A stretch of 64,000 nt of DNA. Source: Anthracocystis setariae (taxonomy: Eukaryota; Basidiomycota; Ustilaginomycetes; Ustilaginales; Ustilaginaceae). Under the pieces are notes generated by a model. The model did not search any database. It was not told the origin of the DNA and worked only from the letters and a program-made list of their open reading frames with translations. A program made the position numbers and the translations under genes. The DNA lies in NCBI GenBank assembly GCA_928724745.1, contig CAKMXJ010000012.1:471001-535000 (forward strand), read 5' to 3'. Positions 41,669 through 52,528 of this stretch are shown here, piece after piece; the stretch's first letter is position 1; the number at the start of each line of letters is the position of its first letter.

Positions 41669-42619
41669 ATGGTTCTATCCACCGAATCCATCAGCATGAT
41701 CTCGCACACCATGTTCGGGCAGTGCACGGTACTTTTCGTCCTCTTCTTCGCCGTGACATGCAGTTTGGCGATCGAAGTTCCGACGACTTTCGCCTTCACG
41801 ACGAGTGCCGAATTGGATCGGATCCTGCACGATTCCCAGCTTACCCTTCCCTTTTTGCACCTTTCTGGGCTTCCTGGATCGACGGGTGCACAAGAACTGA
41901 TCACCACCACTCAGAAAGCACGAGTCGCTATCGCTGCGCATGTACTGCATTCCCCACACCACGACCTTGCATCTGCACGCAAACTTCAGGACGAACTCAT
42001 GACCCGCGTCCAAGCACACTGGACCTCGCAACTATCTCAACTCGCCAACCTAGCCAACGAAATCGACGCGCTCGAGATGGAACTGTACAAGGGTTTGCGA
42101 GCGGGCGTGGTGGAGACACAGCAGCGGCGGTTTTTACGCAATCTGATCGGCCCTCACCCTGCAGCGTGGGGGTGGAAGAAGCTAAACCGACTCGATCCAA
42201 TTGCTGCGGTTCGAAGTTGGCGTATTCGACGTTTGCTCAACAAACTCTCGCAACCCTCTCCGTCACCACCACCTGCTGAGGTCAAACAAGATGTGATGCA
42301 TGGTGATCCAACGCCGTGGAATGTGGATCTGCTCCGAGCGAGACTGTCGGCGATTACGGCGGTCAAGTTCAGCTCGGCCCAACTCGCCAGAGCTCAGCAA
42401 ATGGACGAAATCGCAGCGAATGCAATCGAAACCGCCCCACCAATTCACTCCACCCTCGCCCTGGGGAAAGCCCAACAGGTAGAGCCGAGAAGGGTGGTGT
42501 ACAGAACTGAAGTAGCGCCGCGAGAGATGCGGCGGTGGACGAAAGCACTGCGCAATAGTGGTGGCGTCGTCGTCATCGACGACGACTGGAACGTCCCCAT
42601 CCCTGGCATGTCACGCTAA
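41669..42619 (+). CDS. Predicted secreted or membrane-tethered protein of unknown function
   Basis: Predicted 316 residues, no family recognised. Residues ~16-34 are hydrophobic (FGQCTVLFVLFFAVTCSLA) and look like a signal peptide with cleavage after CSLA; an internal Met (MISHTMFGQC) would give a standard-length signal. The rest is mostly helical and Leu/Ala/Arg/Gln-rich, with no Cys pairs, no repeat and no second membrane segment. Two Pro/Ser-rich patches lie near residues 205-215. Tail VVVIDDDWNVPIPG. It is a possible effector by location and signal alone. Convergent with uL22m, 119 bp between stops, with an A17 homopolymer in between. Confidence 0.6.
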   Translation: MVLSTESISMISHTMFGQCTVLFVLFFAVTCSLAIEVPTTFAFTTSAELDRILHDSQLTLPFLHLSGLPGSTGAQELITTTQKARVAIAAHVLHSPHHDLASARKLQDELMTRVQAHWTSQLSQLANLANEIDALEMELYKGLRAGVVETQQRRFLRNLIGPHPAAWGWKKLNRLDPIAAVRSWRIRRLLNKLSQPSPSPPPAEVKQDVMHGDPTPWNVDLLRARLSAITAVKFSSAQLARAQQMDEIAANAIETAPPIHSTLALGKAQQVEPRRVVYRTEVAPREMRRWTKALRNSGGVVVIDDDWNVPIPGMSR

Positions 42620-42738
42620 CCCCCCCCGCGCGCACATCTTGAAATCCTCAATTGGAGACGACATATAAACGCAGAGAGATCGTATGAGATTGGACTAATA
42701 GTACCAAAAAAAAAAAAAAAACCCCACATTGAACAAGC

Positions 42739-43728
42739 TTACCAACCGAAGCCGGGTCTCTGGAAAGTATTGACGATCTTCTGTTGAGTCCTAACCACGC
42801 CACCCGTACCGATCGCGCGCGCCCTCTTCCTCGCCTGCTGGATCTTTTCGGCCTCCATGTCGGCATACGTCTTGCCATACCTCAACACGACACTCAACCT
42901 GGCCTGCGGATGATGCTTGGTCCCCCTCCTCGCCCTACCCTTAATATCGGCCCTAGCCAAATACAATCCCTTGCCCACCCAGGCTTCGCTGACCACCAAC
43001 CTGGGCACCTGCATGCCCTTTGCGGCGGCATGGTCTCTGGCGAGGGCGAGGGTGCTTAGCACGCGCTTTGCGGCGCGTTTCGGCGAGAACTGCATCTGCA
43101 AGATAGCGTAATCGATCGGTTTACCTACAATTTGATGCGCGAGAAGTTGGAGTTTGCGTGGCGAGATCTTGAATGCGGCGGTCGAGTATTTGTGTTCGAG
43201 CGTTTCGCCAGTGACCGGATGTTTGGCGTTGAACCGTTTGCGCAGCTGGCGTGCCTCGACTTTGGCAGAGATGCGTTGTTGTTGTCGTTCAGCTTGTTGC
43301 GTCACTGGCAGGGAGTCGATGTCTTCAAACAGCGGTGTGCCATCGGGGGAGACCGAGGCGAGGGCGGAATCACGTTGCTTCTCGAAATCGTGCTTCTTCT
43401 GCTCGTCCGGTAAAAGTCCACCGCGTTGTTGCCTCTTGGTGTAGTTTTCACCCAGAGCAACGTTGGCGAGACGGTCGCGGATGTTGGATAGGAACGACGT
43501 GCGTGGGGTCGAGGAGGAGACACTGTTCAGAAACACAAAAACGGGTGAGTCACGCTGCGTGTGGGTGTGTGTAGAGTGCAAGCGGTGCAAGAGGTGCGTA
43601 GATGAGACTTACGTTCGTCGTTGCTGAAAATGCGATGGCGAGGCGAGGAGGGAAGTGGATGGCCTAGCACAGCGCACCATATGGCGAGCTGCACGACCTG
43701 ATACCGTGGTGACTATAGATGCCGACAT
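42739..43728 (-). CDS. MRPL22: Mitochondrial large-subunit ribosomal protein uL22m
   Basis: Ribosomal protein L22 family; in mitoribosomes it lines the peptide exit tunnel. Two exons, 43613-43728 and 42739-43522 (donor GTAAGT, acceptor CAG), join within a Thr codon to give 299 residues. Exon 1 encodes an Arg/Ser-rich presequence (MSASIVTTVSGRAARHMVRC) suited to mitochondrial import. The L22 core occupies ~150-270: KISPRKLQLLAHQIVGKPI, the family motif MQFSPKRAAKRVLSTLALA, and the beta-hairpin region VVSEAWVGKGLYLARADIK...ARRG with RLSVVLRYG. The C-terminal extension is basic. Divergent from the SVIP-like gene, 294 bp between start codons. Confidence 0.85.
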
Positions 43729-44022
43729 GTCTGTCGATGGCGTTAGATGATGATGGTGACAACCATAACCGATCAGCCAATCGAGCCAAAATGTACAAAA
43801 TCCGCTCCTCTTTCCGATTCTTTCTTCTCAAAATTGGTCAGGTCACATGACGTGCGTATCGCCGATCGTCGTTTTAACCCCACAATTGTGCTGAACCTCG
43901 ACATAACACGCTTTAGCCCCATTGGAATTCGCGCACGGTCCAACTTGCACAGCCTACAGTATCCACACCCTTCCCTTCGCTTCCCTTTCCTTGTGGCCAC
44001 CTGCTCTTGATCGTTCGACGCC

Positions 44023-44426
44023 ATGGGATCGTGTTTGTCGAGCAACAAATTTCAGGGCGAGGGTCATACGCTTGGCTCCTCTGCTAAGCCCGCTCCCGCT
44101 GCGCCTTCAACTCCAGCCGGACAAAGACTCGGCGGTTCTGCACCTCCTCCGCACACCGACCGAGAAGCCAGAGCCCAAGCTGCCGAACAACGCATGTCCC
44201 ACCAAGCAACCAAAGGTACCCCATCCCATGGAAAACTAAGCAAACAACTCCAACAACAACAACAGCAACGCAACACAAACAACCTACTACCTAACAATGA
44301 CGAACCACACCGAGTCGTCGTAAGTAACCCCCCACACCCTCGAGACTCAAACCCAACCCATGACCCTTACTCACCCAAAATCCCCCCCCTTTTTTTGACA
44401 TCCATCACGCCTTACAGTGGGACTAA
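44023..44426 (+). CDS. Small N-myristoylated SVIP-like protein
   Basis: Predicted 101 residues from exons 44023-44319 and 44418-44426 (donor GTAAGT, acceptor TTACAG; exon 2 encodes only Trp-Asp-stop). The N-terminus MGSCLSSNK is a strong N-myristoylation signal with an adjacent palmitoylatable Cys, so the protein probably sits on ER/Golgi/vacuole membranes. The centre, REARAQAAEQRMSHQATKG, resembles the p97/VCP-binding arm of SVIP (small VCP-interacting protein), an ERAD inhibitor. A Gln run follows. The fungal SVIP-like identity is inferred from architecture (myristoyl anchor, AAE-R motif, ~100 residues), not from an alignment. Without splicing the reading runs on for about 40 residues of low-complexity sequence. 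Confidence 0.6.
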
Positions 44427-44754
44427 CAACCTCATCCAGTAGATGCTGAACCTCACCATATACCCACGTCACTCACCCGACCATTGTCTGCTCACCATCC
44501 CCGCTTGGAAGGAAAATCAAGATGCGAAATCTATTCTATGAATGTTGCGTGCAAGCGGAAAGAAAAGTGTTGTGCCGAGACAATGCTGGAGAGAAGATAG
44601 AGTGAGAACGCAACATGCGATGAGATCTAGATGCAAAAGAAAGAGAACAAGATCACTACGACAAACTACAAGGGTCTACTGTAGGACGAGACCATCTTGC
44701 AAGGTCGAGTGCAAGTCGAGAATGAGAAAAGGGATACCAAAAAAAAACAGTCCA
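44427..44754. other. Short intergenic spacer
   Basis: Between the converging SVIP-like and Prm10-like genes. AAAG-rich sequence is present; nothing recognised. Confidence 0.4.
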
Positions 44755-47700
44755 TCAAAAGGAGAACAGGCCACCACCATTCCTCATCCTCCTACCGCCA
44801 AGCACATAAGACAAGACCGTGGCGGCGAAAAGTCCAACGGTCAAACCCAGCGCCACCTCGACCAACGACTGGGCTACCGTGAACCCCGATGCGAATGCGG
44901 CCGACGAATCGGTATTACTAGCAAAGTTAAGCAACCCGCCTCCATTCGACAATCCACTCGGCAACTGATAAAGAATACCTGGCACCGACACAACAAAGCT
45001 TCGGCCGTCAAAGATTCGACCGTAGACGTTGGCCATGATGCCCACCGCCAACGATCCAAGCGCCGCAGTGACGTCCTGTCGTCGTGAAAGCGCCGTAGCC
45101 TTGGCAGCAAAGTGGTTGCATGCCCATCCACCGCACGCGATCAGCACCATCACCGGGAATTCCTTGCGCGTGATCTTGGCGTGGTTACGAAGCGACAGGC
45201 AAATCGAGTATGCAGGCGCCGTCAGGATCGCCCAAATCTCGGACACGTCGGATCGCCACCATTGGTCGTTGTGCCTCTGGTTGCAATTGTTGAATCCTAC
45301 CGTTGACGTATTGCCCGAAAACAGCTGCCAGAACGATACGCCGATCGAGATTCCGAACCCCAAAAACAGCGAATAGATGATGGCATACACCAACCTCACC
45401 GATCCCGCGATCAAATTCTTCGACTGCAGCTCGAGCGATCCACTAAGCACAATAAATCCAGGCAGGATGAGCACGATGGAACCAGAGACGACCGACGCAT
45501 AGCAAAAGTAGCCCGAGCTCTGCACCGCCGCAGCGACAAACGAGTTGAGCGTGGCAAAAACGATCTCAAACACGTTGCTATACAGCTCCGAGGTGATGAT
45601 GGACTGACAGTAGACCAGGAAAGCCCCAAGTGGGAACGCCATGACAGCATCGATGAAGCTGCCGTTGAAGCCTTGCGGGCCAACACAGATGAACGCGGAC
45701 GCGAAACCCCCGATCAACACCATAGGCCATCGGCCGATGACGGGCTTGCGCCTCATCAGCTCGTCCAGTTGACTGGAAGCCTCCTCGACGCCGATCTTGT
45801 CGTGGATGACATTCCAATAGATGGTATGCATGTCGGTGAGTTTGGTCAGGTCGAGCGCCGAGGCTTGCTTGATGAATTTGGTTTCCGAAGTATGCGTGGT
45901 GTCGTCGCCGAAAGCCAGCAACATCAAATTGGGCAGGTAGATGCAGCGACAATTGATCTCGAGCACCCTGGCAGTCTGCTGAATCTGGGTCTCGATCCTA
46001 TGCGTCGGCGCACCGAACATCATCAGAGCCCTGGCGAGCTTCATGATGAACTGCTGCCTCTGCAATATCGCGGCAACGTGCATGGTGATGAAGATCTCCT
46101 CCTTGCGCTTCTTGTCCTTGGCGCGCTTCTTGAGCTTGCGCTGCCACTCTTGCTTGTAGTGTTCCGAGTGCTGCTTCTCGGCATCGGGACCAAAGTAGTC
46201 TGGCCCAAGCCCCGAGTTGAGATCGGGCGTATTGATATTGGAGTGAGTCCAGGCGCGGGTCATGGCGTTGGGTAGCAGATGATGCCGCTTGCGCATGCCA
46301 TTGTGGCCATCAATCGAGCTGCTGCCGGTCATGGTGCGCGAAGGAAAGTGGATGATGGAGCTGGGCCGCTTCTTGTGCGGCGTCGCGTGGCCAGAAGCGT
46401 TGGGCGAATTAGCTTGAGTCGAACTGTCACGACGTTCGCCTCCAGGACTGGTCGGCAAGGAGTGCGAGCGCGATACCATGGGCGAGTTCATGTTGCTGGG
46501 ACGATAAGGCGCGGGAGCCGCATCAGCGACGATCTGAGCGGTACGCTTGAGCGTCTTGGCATTCATCTCGGGTAGGAGGTATCGATCGAGCGAGAAACCG
46601 GGACGCTTTGGATTGGGACCCAGCTGGGCATGTTGGGGCGATACTGCGCCGATGAGATTACCTGTGGTAGCCACAAGTGCACCAAACACACCAGCTCCGC
46701 TTCTTGCAGCCTTGGGCCGCTCGTCGAGAGCGCTCTCGATCCCAGTTTCGTTGGCGACGCCTCGCATCACTTTGGACGAAGTGTTGAAGGCCGCGGTACC
46801 CACCCTGGCAAACGTCTGGCTGAGTCCAGGGCTGGGCAGACCGATCGACTGCAACGACATGCCGCGTCGCTTCTCGTAACGCTCAATGTTGCTCTTGAAA
46901 TGTGGCGAGTCGAGCTTGGCCTGCACGGCTCGGGGACTTTCGGTTCTGACGAGGGGCCTGCCGTCGGTGTCCATGTTGTACTCGCTGAAACTGCCGACCG
47001 AGCTGGTTGCGCCGCTCCTTGAGGTGAGGTCGCGCTGCTGTTGCTCGTACAGACGCAAGAGGTTACCCAGCACTCCGCCCGAAGTGACGGGACGTGCATC
47101 GAGGTTCATTGCAGTCTCCATGGGGTCAGGGGTGGATGCGCCCGAGTCCGGAAGATGGGAGCGTGCGATGCGATCGAGAGCATCCTGACGTTGCTGCGTA
47201 AGTCTGTGTTGCTTGACGAGACGCGCTGCCTCACGCTCAAACTTGTTGGGTCGACGACGTGGACCATCGCCGGTGTGAAGACCGCTGGAGGTCTCGACAG
47301 GCACGGACTTCCAGTTGGTGGGTCCTCCCTGCTCATGAGATTTGCCATTGTCAGGTTCGACGGTGGGCGCGATCTCGCCCTTTTCTTCTTGGTCTTCCTC
47401 GTCAGGGGGAGGTTTACCAAAGATGCCACGCAACTTGGCCCAGCCTTTGGGCTGCTGCTCGGCATCTTGATCTTTGGATTGTTTGATTCTAGCGGGCATA
47501 CCATCGGTTTCGCCGGCGATGAGATCGATATGGCCAAGTTCCGAGTCGTTGGCGGGATCGTAGCTACTTTCGCTGGTAGCTGAACCGGGAGTGGTGGCGC
47601 CACCACTGGCATCGGCAAATGGACCAGCATAGTCGTTGTCCGTTTCGGCAGCGCGTTGGCGTCTACGTCTCTCCTGACGATCCTTTTCGCGATCCATGAA

Positions 47701-48471
47701 GGCTTGCGCCAAACGATCTCGACCGGCTGGGTCATCGACGGAGTCCGCATCTTGCCAGCTGAGATGGCTACCACCGTCGTCGCTGCGAGCCTCGTGCCTT
47801 TGCAACTCGCGCTGCAGCTCGAGGAAGGCGCGGTTGTCGAGGCCTTGCTCATCGAGACCCTTGGCGCCCGTCAAAGAGAGCGACGGGATCTGGATTTGAG
47901 GCATACGAGCAGCGCCGCCCGAAGCAGCAGCAGCACTAGGGTGGGTGAGGGTGGTGATTTCTTGTTCGTGAGGTTCGGCACCGGATGTTGGCTCCTCGTT
48001 GCTAGTAGTTAGACGTTGGGCGATATTGAGTGGGCCAGGATGATGGCGCCTTCGCATTGAGCCCAAACTGAGATCATTGGAGTTGTCGGATGCAGCAGCG
48101 CCACGTACGGTGACGGTGGGACCAGCCAAAGGACCTCCAGTCCGGATCTGAAGCTGACCGCCCTTGCGGAAACTGGCAGCATTTGAGGTGCCGTCCCAAT
48201 GAACGCGGCCTGTACGCCTCGATGGATTTGGCTGAGCTGCGGCATTGGACGCTGATGATGTTGAAGCATGATGCGAGCTGGAAGGTGGTTGAGAGATGTT
48301 TTCTGTGGGATCGGCATCGGCATCCTCGACGAGGATGGTGGGATCTGCGGGATGGGCTGGGCGAGATGATTGTTCGTTTGCGGTGGAGTTAGCCTGCAAC
48401 GTAGAAGAGTCGGCCGTCGAAGTGGATGAATAGTTGAGGTCACGCCGGTGGGCGTCATGCGCATCGGACAT
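44755..48471 (-). CDS. Prm10/ThrE-family multi-pass membrane protein
   Basis: Predicted 1238 residues, related to yeast Prm10 (pheromone-regulated membrane protein) and the bacterial threonine/serine exporter ThrE. Residues 1-780 are hydrophilic and disordered (Ser/Thr/Asp/Arg rich). A basic segment KKRAKDKKRKEE leads into the ThrE domain at ~785-960: MKLARALMMFGAPTHRIE is the family hallmark, followed by INCRCIYLPNLMLLAFGD. About ten hydrophobic helices follow to the end, with ThrE_2-like LILPGFIVLSGSLELQS and a final GLTVGLFAATVLSYVLGG. In fungi the function is untested or poorly defined; transport of small amino acids or a vacuolar/plasma-membrane role is inference. The start MSDAHDAHRRD is the first ATG. 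No introns. Confidence 0.88.
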   Translation of the reverse strand: MSDAHDAHRRDLNYSSTSTADSSTLQANSTANEQSSRPAHPADPTILVEDADADPTENISQPPSSSHHASTSSASNAAAQPNPSRRTGRVHWDGTSNAASFRKGGQLQIRTGGPLAGPTVTVRGAAASDNSNDLSLGSMRRRHHPGPLNIAQRLTTSNEEPTSGAEPHEQEITTLTHPSAAAASGGAARMPQIQIPSLSLTGAKGLDEQGLDNRAFLELQRELQRHEARSDDGGSHLSWQDADSVDDPAGRDRLAQAFMDREKDRQERRRRQRAAETDNDYAGPFADASGGATTPGSATSESSYDPANDSELGHIDLIAGETDGMPARIKQSKDQDAEQQPKGWAKLRGIFGKPPPDEEDQEEKGEIAPTVEPDNGKSHEQGGPTNWKSVPVETSSGLHTGDGPRRRPNKFEREAARLVKQHRLTQQRQDALDRIARSHLPDSGASTPDPMETAMNLDARPVTSGGVLGNLLRLYEQQQRDLTSRSGATSSVGSFSEYNMDTDGRPLVRTESPRAVQAKLDSPHFKSNIERYEKRRGMSLQSIGLPSPGLSQTFARVGTAAFNTSSKVMRGVANETGIESALDERPKAARSGAGVFGALVATTGNLIGAVSPQHAQLGPNPKRPGFSLDRYLLPEMNAKTLKRTAQIVADAAPAPYRPSNMNSPMVSRSHSLPTSPGGERRDSSTQANSPNASGHATPHKKRPSSIIHFPSRTMTGSSSIDGHNGMRKRHHLLPNAMTRAWTHSNINTPDLNSGLGPDYFGPDAEKQHSEHYKQEWQRKLKKRAKDKKRKEEIFITMHVAAILQRQQFIMKLARALMMFGAPTHRIETQIQQTARVLEINCRCIYLPNLMLLAFGDDTTHTSETKFIKQASALDLTKLTDMHTIYWNVIHDKIGVEEASSQLDELMRRKPVIGRWPMVLIGGFASAFICVGPQGFNGSFIDAVMAFPLGAFLVYCQSIITSELYSNVFEIVFATLNSFVAAAVQSSGYFCYASVVSGSIVLILPGFIVLSGSLELQSKNLIAGSVRLVYAIIYSLFLGFGISIGVSFWQLFSGNTSTVGFNNCNQRHNDQWWRSDVSEIWAILTAPAYSICLSLRNHAKITRKEFPVMVLIACGGWACNHFAAKATALSRRQDVTAALGSLAVGIMANVYGRIFDGRSFVVSVPGILYQLPSGLSNGGGLLNFASNTDSSAAFASGFTVAQSLVEVALGLTVGLFAATVLSYVLGGRRMRNGGGLFSF

Positions 48472-50488
48472 GATGTCGGAGTGTTAGCGAATGAGGGCTT
48501 TGGCTGGCAAGCTGTCGAAGGAATAGAGCTTCACAGGAGCGAGAGGCTGACAATCAAGCTTGCGAGCGCATGCAGAGGCTGACAACGCTTGGTGTCACTG
48601 CTTGGAGGCGCCGACAGTGTGGGTTGAAGTCCAAGCTCCGATGGACGAGCTCCAGAGTGACTGGGTCGATCGAGGCTGTTGTAGAAGATTGCCGGCAATC
48701 CGAATGATTTCTATCTATCGTGCAGTCAAGTGGGTAGCGCCAGGCTACCGACAGAGGCTGAGAAGCGGTGCTCTATGAATCAAGGATGCTAGCGGGTGAC
48801 TGGAGCGATTGGAAAAGGTGTCAGCGGTCGGATGTACCGAGTCGAGTGGCAAGGTTGGCGTAGCTGTTGATCGTAAGGTTGCTGTGAAGGTTCTCTAAGG
48901 GGACATGAGCGCGGTAGGGCGTTTCTACACGGCAGAAATGGGTGTCGGCATGGAAACAATGAGTATGAGTGGTATTGGTAGTGAGTAAAGGTTGAGTTGA
49001 AGGTGTTGCGTGTGGATAGGAAGGAGCGTGATGGTGGGTGGGACTAGGCCAAGCTTATTGCTACTCTGAGTCAAAGGTGGGCCATTAGGCATACAGTCAG
49101 ACTGACTGACTGACTGACTGACTTGAATGACTTGACTGACCAACTTGACCATGCACAAGTTTCGATAACCTGCAGGGCGTGCGGCGTCAAGTTTTCTCTC
49201 AATTTTGTGCGTGATTCAGCTAACAATCTCAAAAATTTACCAGACCGCGGCGCGGCGAATTCCAGAGTGTGAGGTGACGCAACAGGTACGCGCCAGCTTG
49301 AAGGCCGTACGCAGCTGTTTGTCGATCAATCCGAGACACGCTTTGCACCTTCTTCATGACTGCCTGCCTGCCTGCAAGCAAGCAAGACTTTGTCCAGTCC
49401 TGGTCGGACTTTCCGCGAACAAACAAAGTTGACACAGAGCATCGCCATACTGTTCTTGTCGCTTCAGCCGGGACGGTGGGATAACAACGCCAAGCCCGAC
49501 CAAGCAATGCAGTACACTGCTGTAGTACTGTCTGCAGATCTGCATTTCTTCGCCTCAATGTGTGGATGAGATGCTTTTTGTTACGCCAAGAGACAATGAT
49601 ATACGATACCTGTACATGCTCGAAAGAATCAACCGAAGAGGGTTAGTTGCCGGATCGAAAAGCACGGTTCGTCACAGTTTGGATTTAACCGGGCTACGGA
49701 ACACAGTGCCGAGGCAGACCACGCTGGTGCGTTATGCCGTCACTACCTTTTTTTTTGAAGATTGGGAGATGTCTTGACCCACACACGCTCGATCTCGCAG
49801 AACCCCATTCTGGCTCTCGAACGCAAAGCAGCCTGCACTTGGAACGGAACGGCATGGTACAAGTCACAGTAGTGTGAGTGCTGCGTGGTGAATTAGACAC
49901 CGATGCTGGCACGCAGGTCTGTAGTTGAAGGTCTGTGCTGCGCTGAGCTCTCAAAGGGATGGCGCGCTATCGCTCTGTCCTTGAATGGCCTATACCGTGA
50001 AAGTGGTTGCAGCCTTGTGGTTTGGCGGCGCCGGATTCCGGCTTCGGCAACAGCTGCTTATGCATGTAACTTTCGCATGAGCTGACGTTTAGACGGCTCA
50101 ACTAACGATTGGGTCCGATAATGTCCGGAAATTTTTAACACAATGTTGGCTACAGTGCCCTTACAATACAAAATATTTTTTGAGATGGCCGACTCACTGA
50201 CTAGCTTTGCCGCCTCACCATCTCAATTACAACGGCACGAAAAGACGAGATCCACTCGGAGCACATGCCTTCTTCACACTTGTTGCTTGCTATATCCTCC
50301 GCAATTCAGACAACAACACCAACTTGGACTGGTCGGCGAGATTCAGCAAGTTCGTTGGGGCGAAAGGATCGGCTTCTGTCCGACAACTCGATCCCTTCTT
50401 CAACGACTGGCACTCGCTTCAACTGATCACAAACACACTTCCTCGGGTATGATCAAATGATACAATTTTTCAACGCAACGAAACAAAG
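48472..50488. other. Intergenic region of about 2 kb
   Basis: Promoter side of the Prm10-like gene and 3' side of NFS1. No supportable gene. A (GACT)n run lies at about 49097-49123, CTGC/AAGC repeats near 49362-49385, and a GTACTGTC/GCAGTACA cluster at 49509-49532. Confidence 0.45.
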
Positions 50489-52063
50489 TTAACCAGTCCA
50501 CTTAACTTCCGAGAGATCGATTCCTTCCTGCACCATCTCCCATAGCGGACTCATGTCACGCAACTTGTTGACCACCTTGATGATCTTGTCTCCGACATAG
50601 TCGACCTCCTCCTCGGTGGTGAATCGGCCAATACCGAAACGGAGAGACGAATGTGCGTTCTCGTCGTTGAGGCCGAGGGCACGTAGAACGTAGGATGGCT
50701 CGAGCGAAGCCGAGGTGCACGCAGATCCAGAGGAAAGGCAGATATCCTTGAGCGCCATCAGAAGCGACTCGCCCTCGACATACTGGAACGAGAGATTGAG
50801 GCAGCCGGGATATCCATTCGGGTCGCCGTTGAAGAGAACGTGAGTGATGTTGGCCTCGAGAATGCCACGCAATCGCTCCGACAGCTTCTTGATATGGGCA
50901 TGGTCGTAAGCAAGCTCCTGCTTGGCAAGACGAGCTGCCTCACCAAAGCCAGCGATGAGCTGAGGAGCGAGGGTGCCCGAGCGCAAACCACGCTCCTGAC
51001 CACCGCCGTTGATGATGGGCTCGAGACGGACACGCGGTCGACGGCGAATATAACAAGCGCCGATACCCATGGGGCCATATAGCTTGTGACTAGACAGACT
51101 CATGAGATCGATGCCGAGCTCATTGACGTCGAGAGGAATCTTGCCGGCCGCCTGGGCCGCATCTGTGTGGAAGAAGGGCTTGGACGCGCCACGACCACTC
51201 TGCTTGGCGAGTTCGGCGCCCTTGGTCTTGAGCAGATGGGCGATTTCCTTGATGGGCTGGATGACGCCGATCTCGTTGTTGACCGTCATGATGGAGACGA
51301 GAGCAGTGGTGGGTCGAAGGGCATCCTCGAGCTGCTTGAGATCGACCAAGCCGTTGGACTGAACGGGCAAATAGGTGACTTCGAATCCTTCCTCCTGGAG
51401 TCGACGGCACGAGTCGAGCACGCACTTGTGCTCGGTCTGGGTGGTGATGATGTGGTTCTTGTTGGCCTTGTAGAAATGCGCTACCCCCTTGATGGCCATA
51501 TTGTTGGACTCGGTGGCGCCGGAAGTGAAAATGATCTCCTTGGGATCGGCACCGATGAGATTGGCGATATGCTCACGACCCTCCTCGACTCCCTTCTCGG
51601 ACTCCCAACCGTAGGCATGTGTTCTGGAATGCGGGTTTCCGTACTGGTTGGTCATGTAGGGCATCATCTTGTCGACAACGCGAGGATCAACGGGGGTGGT
51701 GGACTGGGCGTCAAGATAGATGGGTCGGTTGGCGGTAGAGTGCTTGGGTGCAGCCGAGATGATGTCGTTGAGAAGATTCTTGCCCGACCCCATCTTGCTG
51801 CCGATGCCCGCACGCACATCGGGCTGAGCCACATCTACGAGTGTAGCCATGGATGCTGGAGACGAAGGAGATGCGTAACCTCTAGATTGCACGTGCGGCG
51901 TGGAAGTGGATGAGGTGGTGGAAGAGGCCGAGGCCGAGGCCGAGGCTGATAAACGCAGATCAGAAACCTTGACAGCGGTAGAGATGGAACGAGTTGCATC
52001 GTGTCGAGTGAGTGCACGCAGCGCAAGCCTCGAGGGCGCTGAGGATCGAAGTGAGCTTGCCAT
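50489..52063 (-). CDS. NFS1: Mitochondrial cysteine desulfurase Nfs1
   Basis: PLP enzyme that converts cysteine to alanine and passes persulfide sulfur to the scaffold for Fe-S cluster assembly and tRNA thiolation. Predicted 524 residues. The first ~110 residues are a Ser/Ala/Arg-rich presequence ([19 protein letters not shown]). The enzyme core starts [17 protein letters not shown]. Seen motifs: [12 protein letters not shown] (PLP phosphate), TEHKCVLD (His stacking the cofactor), HTDAAQAAG, and [12 protein letters not shown] with the PLP-binding Lys. The mobile Cys loop is SSGSACTS, with the catalytic Cys. The C-terminus [15 protein letters not shown] matches eukaryotic Nfs1. The ATG at 52063 is chosen because upstream in-frame codons resemble leader. 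Divergent from NDUFS6. Confidence 0.96.
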   Translation of the reverse strand: MASSLRSSAPSRLALRALTRHDATRSISTAVKVSDLRLSASASASASSTTSSTSTPHVQSRGYASPSSPASMATLVDVAQPDVRAGIGSKMGSGKNLLNDIISAAPKHSTANRPIYLDAQSTTPVDPRVVDKMMPYMTNQYGNPHSRTHAYGWESEKGVEEGREHIANLIGADPKEIIFTSGATESNNMAIKGVAHFYKANKNHIITTQTEHKCVLDSCRRLQEEGFEVTYLPVQSNGLVDLKQLEDALRPTTALVSIMTVNNEIGVIQPIKEIAHLLKTKGAELAKQSGRGASKPFFHTDAAQAAGKIPLDVNELGIDLMSLSSHKLYGPMGIGACYIRRRPRVRLEPIINGGGQERGLRSGTLAPQLIAGFGEAARLAKQELAYDHAHIKKLSERLRGILEANITHVLFNGDPNGYPGCLNLSFQYVEGESLLMALKDICLSSGSACTSASLEPSYVLRALGLNDENAHSSLRFGIGRFTTEEEVDYVGDKIIKVVNKLRDMSPLWEMVQEGIDLSEVKWTG

Positions 52064-52528
52064 GGCGAAGATCTTGTTAGTTGTTGAAGTGAGGGTGTGG
52101 TGGCGAGACGGAGGAAGTGAATAAAGTCGACAATGTCTACTTTGCCCTCGCGAAAGCTCATCTTGGCTCAGCCAATCTGATTGTCTCTCTTTCCGCTCGC
52201 GCACACTTTCGTTCGCCACACCCGCATTTTGCAAAGCGCCCCGCGGCTTTCGATCAGAGGCGGAGAGGCCGTCTCGAAAATTGAAAAGAAAAAAAAAACG
52301 ATTTTCATCCTTTTTTGTTAGGCTATGCAAATTTACACTTGGATTGGAATGGAATGAGACTCGCACGAGTAGAATGGTCAACTCTTCTGTTAACGCGTGT
52401 GAGATTTACCGATTGCGAGCGGATCCGAACTGAGACGTTGCAATTCGCGCCAACCGCTGGGTGCCGCCATCCAATATCGCAGCGGTCACCTTCTTCTCCA
52501 CATTGCAACATCCATCATCATCATCGCA
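52064..52528. promoter_or_regulatory. NFS1/NDUFS6 shared divergent promoter region
   Basis: A 465-bp spacer between divergent start codons of two nuclear genes for mitochondrial Fe-S biology. It includes an A9 run near 52290 and CGCG-rich sequence near 52240. Co-regulation is inferred from arrangement only. Confidence 0.45.
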
